From the NCBI GenBank assembly GCA_964627045.1, contig CAZVIK010000068.1:1-17742 (forward strand): a stretch of DNA of 17,742 nucleotides. Direction: 5' to 3'. Both the position numbers and the translations under genes were made by a program. Of the stretch, positions 1-6,804 are shown in pieces. The notes below the pieces were generated by a model. It was not told where the DNA came from. It was given only the letters and a program-made list of their open reading frames with translations, and ran no database searches. This DNA is from CAZVIK01 sp964627045. Lineage in GTDB: Bacteria > Acidobacteriota > Terriglobia > Bryobacterales > Bryobacteraceae. How positions within the stretch are numbered: the stretch's first letter is position 1; each line of letters starts with the position of its first letter.

Positions 1-598
1 CATTGCAGACGACGTACTTGGGACTGTTGGTCTGGCGCGCCACCAGTTCCCATTTGAGGCCCACCGGGTAGCCAGCCCCGCCGCGCCCGCGCAGGCCGCT
101 CGACTTGATCTCGGCAAGCACCTCCTGCGGCTTCATCTCGGTGACCGCCTGCGCTAGCGCCTGGTAGCCGTCGGCGGCGACGTAATCGGTGAGCCGCTCC
201 GGGTCCACCCGCCCGCTGTTGGCGAGCACGATCTTCTCCTGCTTGGCAAAGAACGGGACGGTCGTGTCGATCCGCTTGGCGGCCAGCCCGTTTCCGGGCG
301 CGGTAGCCTCCCGCAGCAGGGCGGCGGCATCGGTGGCGTCCACGCCGCCAAAAAGCTCACCGGAACGCTCGATGCGCACCAGCGGGCCCTTGCTGCACAA
401 TCCCATGCACCCGGAACCGCAGACCTCGACCTTACCCTCCAGGCCCTGCGCCTTCACCTCCTCGGTGAGGGCCTTCTTCAATCCGTCGGCGCCGGAAGAG
501 ATGCAGCCCGCCGCGGTGCAGCAGTAGATGCGATTGTCGAGATTCTGCTGCCGTTCCTGTTCTTCGGCTCTTCGCTGGTCCAGTTCCTCAACGGTCAT
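1..598 (-). CDS. nuoF: NuoF-like NADH:acceptor oxidoreductase FMN subunit, N-terminal part (gene runs off the left edge)
   Basis: This is the 5' part of a diaphorase flavoprotein gene; the family oxidises or reduces NAD(H) at FMN and passes electrons to iron-sulfur clusters. Translating from the ATG at 598 gives about 199 residues. A thioredoxin-like [2Fe-2S] domain comes first, with two cysteine pairs, CTAAGC and CGSGCMGLC. The start of the NuoF fold follows, including the FMN/NADH glycine-rich motif GLRGRGGAGYPVGLKW. A NuoF with this N-terminal ferredoxin domain is typical of HydB/HndC of multimeric hydrogenases and of NAD-linked formate dehydrogenases, as well as some complex I-like modules. 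The partner that would decide (NuoG-like or hydrogenase subunit) lies outside the window. The ATG overlaps the nuoE stop as ATGA, so the two are probably translationally coupled. The family is clear; the particular complex is not. Confidence 0.87.
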   Translation of the reverse strand, partial: MTVEELDQRRAEEQERQQNLDNRIYCCTAAGCISSGADGLKKALTEEVKAQGLEGKVEVCGSGCMGLCSKGPLVRIERSGELFGGVDATDAAALLREATAPGNGLAAKRIDTTVPFFAKQEKIVLANSGRVDPERLTDYVAADGYQALAQAVTEMKPQEVLAEIKSSGLRGRGGAGYPVGLKWELVARQTNSPKYVVCN

Positions 599-1127
599 TT
601 GACACCGATCCGATCCAGCTCCTCATTCAACTGATCCTTGGTGACTCGCGCCAGGATGTTCCCATCGTAGATCACCGCCGGCGCCAGCCCGCAGGAGCCA
701 NNNNNNNNNNNNNNNNNNNNNNNNTGCAGCGGGCCGCACCCACACTCACCTTACCGTCCGCGCTGGTGGAGCCGGACTTGCACCCGCAGCGCCGCTCCAG
801 GTGCTCCAGAAGACCCAGAGCGCCCTTCACGTAGCAGGCCGTCCCGGTGCAAACGATCATGCTGTGCTCGCCCTTGGGCGCCAGAGAAAAGAAGTGATAG
901 AAGGTGGCCACCCCAAGCACCCGGCTGGGCGGCAGCCGGAGCTTCCGGGCGACGGTTTTCAAGAGTTCCGGCGTCAGGAAGCCGTACAGTTCCTGTGCCG
1001 TGTGCAGAACTTCAATGAGCGCGCTGCCCGAGAAATGATGCCGGGACATGGCTCGTTCCAGCATTCTCTCGCGGTTGTCCCGAGGGGCGGCCCCCTTGGG
1101 GGAAGACACTTGTTCAATTGCAGCCAT
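595..1127 (-). CDS. nuoE: NuoE-like [2Fe-2S] subunit, interrupted by a 24-N gap
   Basis: This is the 24-kDa-type thioredoxin-like [2Fe-2S] subunit that partners NuoF in NADH dehydrogenases, hydrogenases and formate dehydrogenases. The ATG at 1127 opens a helical N-terminal domain, followed by the signature ATFYHFFSLAPKGEH and the first cysteine pair CTGTAC. The second pair sits at the gap: AARC on one side and GSCGLAP on the other. The C-terminus after the gap reads APAVIYDGNILARVTKDQL and ends at the TGA overlapping nuoF's ATG. Reading straight through the N run gives a false frame and a wrong ending, because 24 Ns do not preserve frame. Family spacing (C-x3-C) implies only about one residue is missing. 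No strong ribosome-binding site precedes the start. Identification is firm; the complex it serves is not determined. Confidence 0.88.
701..724. other. Assembly gap (24 N) inside nuoE
   Basis: A run of 24 undetermined bases falls between the two cysteines of the second nuoE cysteine pair. The flanking frames agree only if the real gap is 1 mod 3 bases. Conserved C-x3-C spacing suggests that about 1 base is missing, so the N run is a placeholder and not a measured distance. Confidence 0.95.
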
Positions 1128-1305
1128 AGGAGCCTATGAGGGATGCGACCGGTGCCGAGTGGCGCGCATCTTTTTCGTGCGGAGCGGCCTGAACAGCCGG
1201 ACATCAAGCGCGTCCGACGCGTCGATTAACCTTGAGTTTACGATACCCGCGTCCGAAACCGCAATCGCGGGTTCGCGGGCCGCCGGGCGTGGATTGGCGT
1301 GCATT

Positions 1306-2127
1306 TCACTCCGGCCGGTAGACCTCCGGCACAAATGTCTGATCCGTGATCGGAGGCCGTTGACAGGCTGCCTGCGAGCGGCGCGGCGGCAGCTTGATGG
1401 GCGCTGGGGTAAGGTCTTTGTAGGGGACCATGCTCAACAGGTGGTGGATACAATTGAGCCGCGCGGCGTGCTTGTCGTCGGCGTTCACGACAAACCAGGG
1501 CGACTGCCTGGTGTCGGTGTAGGCGAACATCTCGTCTTTCGCCTTGGAGTACTCCACCCACTTCTCGCGGCTGGCTAGGTCCATGGGGCTTAGCTTCCAC
1601 CGCTTGGTAGGGTCCTTCAGGCGGGCCTGGAAGCGGCGCTCCTGTTCGGAATCGCTGACCGAAAACCAGTACTTGACGAGGACGATCCCCGAGCGGATCA
1701 GCATCTTCTCGAATTCCGGGCAGGACCGCAGGAACTCGGCGTATTCCTCTTCGGTGCAGAAGCCCATGACGCGTTCGACGCCCGCGCGGTTGTACCAGCT
1801 ACGGTCGAACAGTACGATCTCGCCGGCCGCCGGCAGGCGCGCCACATAGCGCTGGAAATACCATTGCGTCTTTTCCCGCTCGGTGGGAGTTCCTAGCGCC
1901 TCGACGCGGCAATAGCGGGGGTTCAGCGGCTCGATGATCCGCTTGATAACGCCTCCCTTGCCCGCCGCGTCACGCCCTTCGAAGATGACGACGACCTTCA
2001 GCCCCTCGTGCTTGACCCACTCTTCCAGCTTGACCAACTCGATCTGAAGCCGCCGCATCTCCTTTTCGTAGACTCCCGGCTTGAGTTGGACGACGCCGGC
2101 GCGGGCGCGCTTCTCGTTCTTGGACAT
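1306..2127 (-). CDS. ppk2: Polyphosphate kinase 2 (PPK2)
   Basis: This cytoplasmic kinase transfers phosphate between polyphosphate and nucleotides. The 273-residue product has the PPK2 P-loop GRDAAGKGG at about 51-59 and the Walker B region LFDRSWYNRAGVE at about 107-119. Next come the lid segment with ERRFQARLKDPTKRWKLSPM and the C-terminal SPWFVVNADDKHAARLNC. One-domain length and motif arrangement fit PPK2 class I, which usually favours nucleoside diphosphates, but class is not proven from sequence. The ATG at 2127 was chosen because the family's N-terminus aligns there; the open frame continues to 2262 only as GC-rich, non-conserved residues. The Nramp-like gene ends 136 bp upstream on the same strand, so co-transcription is possible. 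nuoE lies 178 bp downstream. Confidence 0.93.
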   Translation of the reverse strand: MSKNEKRARAGVVQLKPGVYEKEMRRLQIELVKLEEWVKHEGLKVVVIFEGRDAAGKGGVIKRIIEPLNPRYCRVEALGTPTEREKTQWYFQRYVARLPAAGEIVLFDRSWYNRAGVERVMGFCTEEEYAEFLRSCPEFEKMLIRSGIVLVKYWFSVSDSEQERRFQARLKDPTKRWKLSPMDLASREKWVEYSKAKDEMFAYTDTRQSPWFVVNADDKHAARLNCIHHLLSMVPYKDLTPAPIKLPPRRSQAACQRPPITDQTFVPEVYRPE

Positions 2128-2263
2128 TGAGCTAATCCTAACTCCGCCGCGGCGGCAAGCGCCGGGCCATCGGTCCGGCATCGCACCGGGCGCACCGGCC
2201 CCACGGGGTCCATCGGACGATTGGGCCCGGGGGGCTAGGGCCGCCCGGTGGGCCCGGCGCATT

Positions 2264-3550
2264 TCAGCGGGTGAATATCTCCACGACGCCGCGATAGGTC
2301 ACCACCAACGAGGCAGCCACGATGATCAGCATGGCAGCCGTGGCCAGGGGACCGTTGGCGTAAGCGCCCAGCCGCTTCCGGTCGGTCACGATACACAGGA
2401 GCAGGACTGTGACCATCGGAACAGCCAGCGTCATCAACAGCGACGATGCCACCACCAAGGGAACGGGCTTCCAATTGGTCCAAAGGACGTACATCGGGCT
2501 AACGCAGAAAATGACGAGAATCCAGCGCCGCAGCCTGCCGCGCTGTTCCGGCGTCTGCTTCCCGTTCTGGAGCGCCGCCAGGATGTCGCAGACCATCAAG
2601 GCATAGCCGGTGTTGGAGCTCATGTATGTACTGAAGACCGTGGTCCAAAGACCCACCGCCATTAACACCTTTCCGAGTTGCCCGAGGGCGACGGTGAACA
2701 ACGGGACCAGATCCTCCACGTCGTTCGCCTTCAGGCCCAGCGGGCGGAGCACCGCCGCAGCGGCCATCTGAAGCGCCGCAGCGAGCAGGAAGGCTCCCAG
2801 GCAGCTCACCACAAGGTCGATGCGCTGCGTCCGTAGGTGCGAAGGGTCGCGCCAGCCCTTCGCGTAGACGAAAGCGGAGTACTTCAGGTTGTTCAGCGAT
2901 CCGACGCCCGCCCCTACCAGCAGCAACAGGACCGTGCCAAGTCCAACCCCCTCGCTGCCAGAATCCGGCGGCAACGACGGGCGCGTGATCCCTTCCCAGA
3001 CCAGGACGGGGTCCGGCCTCGCCAGGACCACGGTCAGCAGAACGGTCAGGCCCAGGAATAGGGCAAGCGGCTTGCAGAACCTCTCGGCCGTCCGGTAGCT
3101 GCCCAGGTACATGACGGCGAAGGCCGCCGCGCAGGAGGCCAGGGAAAACGCATCCAGGCTCGCCGGCGACTGCGCCCCGGTGAGCCATCCCAGCGCAATC
3201 CCAAGCAGCAGGACGTGATAGAGATTCGACAGGTGACGGCGCGCGACGATGGCACCGAGGAAAACCCATGGCACCCAGCGGGCGACGCGGACATACGCCG
3301 ACAACATGCTTTCGCCCGTGGCGATCACGAACCGGGCGGTGGCCTCCAGCAGCACGAAGTGCGCGGCGCCGATCACCAGCAGCGTCCACAGCAAGCTGTA
3401 GCCGAAGTTGGCGCCGGCCGCTGAGTTGCTCACCAGGTCGTTGGGGCCGGCCGACGAAAGCAGGTACACAATCCCCGGGCCGATGGCCAGCAGCGAGTTC
3501 CAGAAGGTCCGGGGTTTCGCTGGTCCGGTGACTTCGGCGGTCTTCGTCAC
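2264..3550 (-). CDS. Divergent Nramp-family (SLC11-like) transporter lacking the canonical metal-site residues
   Basis: This is a 428-residue membrane protein with about eleven hydrophobic helices in the Nramp arrangement. The N-terminal helix aligns without gaps to the Nramp TM1 block (GPG start, then AGANFGYSLLW). Two ligand motifs are changed. The TM1 DPGN motif reads GPND (residues 35-38). The TM6 block that normally carries MPHN reads GSLN (217-220) within LVGAGVGSLNNLKYSAFV. Transition-metal selectivity in Nramp depends on that Asp, Asn and Met, so classical Mn/Fe uptake is doubtful; a different ion or another role is inferred. The start is GTG at 3550, overlapping the stop of the adenylate-forming gene as GTGA with a GTGAGG-like site just ahead, so it is likely translationally coupled. 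Family membership is fairly sure; substrate is unknown. Confidence 0.78.
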   Translation of the reverse strand: MTKTAEVTGPAKPRTFWNSLLAIGPGIVYLLSSAGPNDLVSNSAAGANFGYSLLWTLLVIGAAHFVLLEATARFVIATGESMLSAYVRVARWVPWVFLGAIVARRHLSNLYHVLLLGIALGWLTGAQSPASLDAFSLASCAAAFAVMYLGSYRTAERFCKPLALFLGLTVLLTVVLARPDPVLVWEGITRPSLPPDSGSEGVGLGTVLLLLVGAGVGSLNNLKYSAFVYAKGWRDPSHLRTQRIDLVVSCLGAFLLAAALQMAAAAVLRPLGLKANDVEDLVPLFTVALGQLGKVLMAVGLWTTVFSTYMSSNTGYALMVCDILAALQNGKQTPEQRGRLRRWILVIFCVSPMYVLWTNWKPVPLVVASSLLMTLAVPMVTVLLLCIVTDRKRLGAYANGPLATAAMLIIVAASLVVTYRGVVEIFTR

Positions 3551-5133
3551 GGCCTCACCCGCGCACCGGCGGGCCGCGCTCCGCGCCGCGGCCGGATGGG
3601 ATGGGTCTTGCCCGTCCCGGAAACGAACGGTTCCTCTCTCCTCACGAACAGCGTTCCGCCGGCCTTCCAGTTCTGGCTCATCATCCGGTGTCCGCCGGAG
3701 AGTGAACCGAGCGATTCCAAAGCCGCATCGACAACGGTGGCCTCCTCCAGCGCCCCCACCGCGGGGCTGATGACGATAGCCACGCGGTCGTGCCCGTCAA
3801 GTTCTTCCACCGCCAACTGGTAGTGGGCCGGCGTGCCGCCGAACCGTTTGGGCAGGACGCGTTCGACCAGATGCAACGCGTCCTCCGCCGTAAAGTGCAT
3901 TCCGCCCGCCGTGAGCTTGTCGAACGCGCGGATAGTGTGTAGATGGTACGGAAAGCCGGCCGCTTCGATGGCGCACCCGCAGCGGCGCGTGCCCAGGACG
4001 CCGTAATCCCCGCTATCCACGTTTAGGAGCAACTTAGGAGAACTGGGCAGCACGCTGGTTAAGAGCAGCCGGGAGGCGCCCGACTCCGGGGAGAGGCTGC
4101 CCGGCCGGCCGATGACGGCGACCTTGCTGTGCAGCAGGTGTATCTCGTCCCGCTCCGAGCGGTTCGCGCACCCAAGCCCCAGAGTTCCCGCTTCCGACAG
4201 CGCCCAGCCGTTCACCGTCGTCGCCCCCGCCGCGCGAATCCGCTCCTCCCGCGCGGGGGTCAACGATTCCCCGCCCACCCACATGACCGTCCCGGCGATG
4301 TCCAACCCTTCGCGCTGGCAGCATTCGGCAACCCGCACCGCCGCGCTGACCGGGCAAGAAAGCACCGGCGGTGTACCGGCGGGCGTCTGCTCGGCGAGCC
4401 AGCGGGCAACGGGAATCGGGGAATCCAGCGGCACGAAAACCGGCTCCGGGATCACGCCGCCCGCCCGGCGGCCATGCCACAGCGCCACCTGCAAAAACAC
4501 GAAGGACTGCCAGCGGCGCCAGCCAAAGCCCGGATTTGTCGGCGTGAACCAACGCGCCAGCGGGCGGCCCAACTTGGCCCGGCGCAACGCGTGTTTGATG
4601 GCGGAAGAGCCGGGCGGCACGGCTCGCCAGACTGCCAGCGGGCGGTCCAGAAGTCCCTGAGCCGAAAGGAACAAATGCTGCGCGGCGGTCTCGAACACAA
4701 GAAGGTCGAGATCGACCGCCAACCGGGACCTTGGGCCGGAACTCCCGCCGGTCGCCAAGTCCATTTCGCCCACCAGCAAGGGGTTGTCGAAGTCGCCGGC
4801 ACGGGCAGAATACTCAAGCCCAGGCCGTCGCACTGGCACGCGCCCCTTGAACTCGTCCAGCGAGACCTGGACCCCCTCGGAGGCCAGCCGGGCGAGCGTC
4901 GATTCCACGCCGTCCCGGCGCACTGAGGCTTCAAAGTCGCCGAACTCGGCTCCGGCCCGGCGGAGCAGTGGCAGGTACGGGCTGCGAGGCTGTCCATAGA
5001 CGGCCGACTTCACCAGCCGCAGGAGATTCGCCTCACGCTCGCGCAGGCTTTCCTCGAGAATCGCCGCGCAGCTCTCACCGTGGAGCGGACTCGACAGGAA
5101 CTTCGGCAGGCCGCGGTGAAACCGCGCCAACAT
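3547..5133 (-). CDS. PaaK/CapK-like adenylate-forming enzyme (phenylacetate-CoA ligase superfamily)
   Basis: The product is a protein of about 528 residues in the AMP-binding family related to phenylacetate-CoA ligase and CapK. Visible motifs are the phosphate-binding loop ATGGSSGP (about 127-134), the NGWALSEAG block matching the family's YGxSE region, NVDSGDYGVLG for the ribose/AMP-binding D-x-G step, and IRAFDKLTAGGM for the hinge. Near the C-terminus FVSGTGKTHPIRP has the lysine expected to act in adenylation. Its acid substrate and acceptor (CoA, protein or amine) cannot be told. The open frame extends to a TTG at 5160. The ATG at 5133 is preferred because a good TTGACA promoter places transcription start near 5153, inside that extension, although no Shine-Dalgarno precedes either start. 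It overlaps the Nramp-like gene by GTGA, implying linked function. Confidence 0.8.
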   Translation of the reverse strand: MLARFHRGLPKFLSSPLHGESCAAILEESLREREANLLRLVKSAVYGQPRSPYLPLLRRAGAEFGDFEASVRRDGVESTLARLASEGVQVSLDEFKGRVPVRRPGLEYSARAGDFDNPLLVGEMDLATGGSSGPRSRLAVDLDLLVFETAAQHLFLSAQGLLDRPLAVWRAVPPGSSAIKHALRRAKLGRPLARWFTPTNPGFGWRRWQSFVFLQVALWHGRRAGGVIPEPVFVPLDSPIPVARWLAEQTPAGTPPVLSCPVSAAVRVAECCQREGLDIAGTVMWVGGESLTPAREERIRAAGATTVNGWALSEAGTLGLGCANRSERDEIHLLHSKVAVIGRPGSLSPESGASRLLLTSVLPSSPKLLLNVDSGDYGVLGTRRCGCAIEAAGFPYHLHTIRAFDKLTAGGMHFTAEDALHLVERVLPKRFGGTPAHYQLAVEELDGHDRVAIVISPAVGALEEATVVDAALESLGSLSGGHRMMSQNWKAGGTLFVRREEPFVSGTGKTHPIRPRRGARPAGARVRP

Positions 5134-5159
5134 TTGAAGCGAGGCCAACACGAAAGGCA

Positions 5160-5188
5160 ACCGTAGCGCACGGGGGGCTTCGTGTCAA
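5160..5188 (-). promoter_or_regulatory. Candidate sigma-70 promoter for the PaaK-like/Nramp-like operon
   Basis: On the minus strand a perfect -35 hexamer TTGACA (5188-5183) is followed after 17 bases by TACGGT (5165-5160), which matches three of six -10 positions including the first, second and last. Predicted transcription start is near 5153, about 20 bases before the ATG at 5133 and downstream of the alternative TTG start. Confidence 0.4.
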
Positions 5189-5248
5189 TGTCCGCCCCCG
5201 GTTCGAGGACGGGGCCGTGGGTGGCCAGATCGTCGAGCAGGAATCCCC

Positions 5249-5272
5249 TTGGGCCCGGCGCCGCCGGGCCAA
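5249..5272. repeat. GC-rich inverted repeat (hairpin)
   Basis: The sequence starting TTGGGCCCGGC pairs with GCCGGGCCAA across a three-base loop, with one bulged G. There is no T-tract and the genes on both sides point away, so a terminator role is unlikely. It could be a regulatory or protein-binding structure. Confidence 0.45.
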
Positions 5273-5462
5273 CCCCGCGGCCGGTTCGCCCCCGCGGCGT
5301 CCGCTTCGGGCCCGTTGGGTGTATGCTGATCCTGTTCGGGACATGGTGCGAGTTCCCGAGAACTGGCCGGTTACGCTGGCTTTGCCGCCCCGAGGGGCAT
5401 GGATTTCGCGAGCCGGACATGCGGCCTGTATGCAAAAGAAAGGGAAAGGGTCGATTACGATC

Positions 5463-6725
5463 ATGATCAAACGAGTCATAGTAGCGGCGCTGTTGACAGC
5501 GCTGGTGCTTTGCGCGCAGGCGCCGCCGGTCGCGCCCGACGCCCGGGCCGCGGCCCCGAGACGGGCCATGGTGCCGCCGGTCGTTTCACCGGAAATCCTG
5601 CCGGACAACCAGGTCACCTTCCGGCTGAGGGCGCCGAACGCCACCGAAGTCCTCTTGAACGGCGACTGGCCTAAAGGCCGCGGGGTACCGATGACCAAGG
5701 ACAGCGAGGGCATCTGGTCGGTCACCGTCGGCCCGTTGACCCCCGAGATGTGGGGGTACACCTACAGCGTGAACGGCGTCACCGCTTTGGACCCAAGTAA
5801 CGGCAACACCAAGCGGGACGGGACACGGATCGACAATATCCTGCTGATTCCGGGGCCGCTGTCGGACAACTACCAGATCAAGGACGTGCCGCACGGCACA
5901 GTCGCCAAGGTTTGGTACAACTCGCCGACTCTGAAGCTGACGCGCCGCGCGTACATCTACACTCCGCCGGGATACGAGACCAGCAAGCAGAAGTATCCGG
6001 TGCTGTACCTATTGCACGGCGCGGGCGGCGACGAAGACGCCTGGTTCACGCTCGGCCGCACAAGCCAGATCATGGATAACCTGATTGCGGCGGGCAAGGC
6101 CGTTCCTTTCCTGGTCGTTATGACCAACGGGAACGCCAACCAGAAGATGGCGCCAGGTTCGGGTCCGGTTCCGGGCCAGACAATGGGCCGCGGTATGGGG
6201 ATGCCGGGTGCGGCTCCGGGGGCTCGGGGCGCAGCTCCGGGTGCCCCGGGTGCGGCTCCAGGCGCTCCAGGGGCGACTCCGGGCGCTCCCGGTGCGGCGC
6301 GCGGACCGATGGGGCCGTCGTTCCCCGAAAGCCTTGTGAAAGACGTCATTCCGTTCGTCGAGAAGAACTACCGGGTGATCGCGAAGAAGGATAGCCGTGC
6401 GATCGTCGGCCTATCGATGGGCGGCGGGCACACGCTGACGGCCACCAACGCGAACCCCGCCACGTTCAGCTACATCGGCGTGCTCAGCATGGGGACGCGG
6501 AACGACGTGACCAAAGAGCTGACGGCCATCAAGAACGCCGGCGTGAAGCTGTACTACGTCGGCTGCGGCATCGAAGATACCATCTGCGTCGAAGGCAGCC
6601 GTAACCTGTCGTCCTTGCTCAAGAAGGTCGGCATCAACCACGTTTACAACGAGAACAGCGGCGGTCACACCTGGATCAACTGGCGCATCTATCTGAACGA
6701 ACTCGCGCCGATGTTGTTCAAGTAG
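5463..6725 (+). CDS. Secreted esterase: E-set/CBM48-like domain plus esterase D-like alpha/beta hydrolase
   Basis: The 420-residue product begins with a signal peptide (MIKRVIVAALLTALVLCAQA). An immunoglobulin-like E-set domain of the CBM48 type follows at about 45-130 (VTFRLRAPNATEVLLNGDW, then GIWSVTVGPL). The alpha/beta-hydrolase domain resembles feruloyl/enterochelin esterases. Its nucleophile elbow is GLSMGG with Ser318, and the catalytic His is probably His402 in GGHTW; an Asp lies between. This architecture is common in enzymes removing acyl or feruloyl groups from plant xylan, so extracytoplasmic ester cleavage is inferred; the substrate is not proven. Residues about 248-280 form an odd Gly-Ala-Pro repeat inserted before the nucleophile elbow. 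The ATG at 5463 is chosen for the signal peptide and an upstream GGGAAAGGG; an in-frame ATG at 5430 is also possible. Confidence 0.87.
   Translation: MIKRVIVAALLTALVLCAQAPPVAPDARAAAPRRAMVPPVVSPEILPDNQVTFRLRAPNATEVLLNGDWPKGRGVPMTKDSEGIWSVTVGPLTPEMWGYTYSVNGVTALDPSNGNTKRDGTRIDNILLIPGPLSDNYQIKDVPHGTVAKVWYNSPTLKLTRRAYIYTPPGYETSKQKYPVLYLLHGAGGDEDAWFTLGRTSQIMDNLIAAGKAVPFLVVMTNGNANQKMAPGSGPVPGQTMGRGMGMPGAAPGARGAAPGAPGAAPGAPGATPGAPGAARGPMGPSFPESLVKDVIPFVEKNYRVIAKKDSRAIVGLSMGGGHTLTATNANPATFSYIGVLSMGTRNDVTKELTAIKNAGVKLYYVGCGIEDTICVEGSRNLSSLLKKVGINHVYNENSGGHTWINWRIYLNELAPMLFK
6204..6299 (+). repeat. Degenerate tandem repeat coding for a Gly-Ala-Pro tract
   Basis: About 95 bp of diverged repeats, with units of roughly 9 to 18 bases, encode alternations of PGA, APG and GAA inside the esterase gene. 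The bases are nearly self-complementary in pattern, so the opposite strand also reads as Gly-Ala-Pro repeats. Replication slippage is the likely origin. Confidence 0.8.
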
Positions 6726-6743
6726 GACCGCGGGCTTACGCCT

Positions 6744-6776
6744 CCGCGCCGCGCGCCGGGATGTGGCGTGGCGCGG
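6744..6776. terminator. Possible bidirectional hairpin between convergent genes
   Basis: CCGCGCC (6744-6750) can pair with GGCGCGG (6770-6776) around a 19-base loop. It lies between the convergent ends of the esterase and GH97 genes, where a shared terminator would be expected. There is no T-tract, so intrinsic termination is uncertain. Confidence 0.3.
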
Positions 6777-6804
6777 ATGGCTCGGCCGGGCTCCGCGCCG
6801 GTGG

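Larger units (their letters stand above)
5134..5462. other. Divergent intergenic region between the PaaK-like gene and the esterase gene
   Basis: About 330 bp separate two divergently transcribed genes. The region holds a candidate promoter for the minus-strand gene, a strong GC-rich hairpin at 5249-5272, and the ribosome-binding purine stretch GGGAAAGGG ahead of the esterase. A plus-strand open frame runs through it from 4968, but its residues are arginine/proline-rich without family likeness, so it is not called as coding. Confidence 0.6.

Noticed and set aside
2128..2262. Upstream extension of the PPK2 frame
   Set aside because: Residues are low-complexity Arg/Ala/Gly/Pro and family similarity starts at the ATG at 2127.
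4129..4926. Long plus-strand open frame opposite the PaaK-like gene
   Set aside because: It is antisense to a clear adenylate-forming domain and shows no family motifs.
4968..5462. Upstream in-frame extension of the esterase reading frame
   Set aside because: It overlaps the PaaK-like gene on the other strand, has no signal-like or conserved residues, and the signal peptide begins at 5463.
5957..6349. Minus-strand open frame rich in Gly-Ala-Pro opposite the esterase repeat
   Set aside because: It arises because the repeat reads similarly on both strands; it has no start signal or other conserved sequence.
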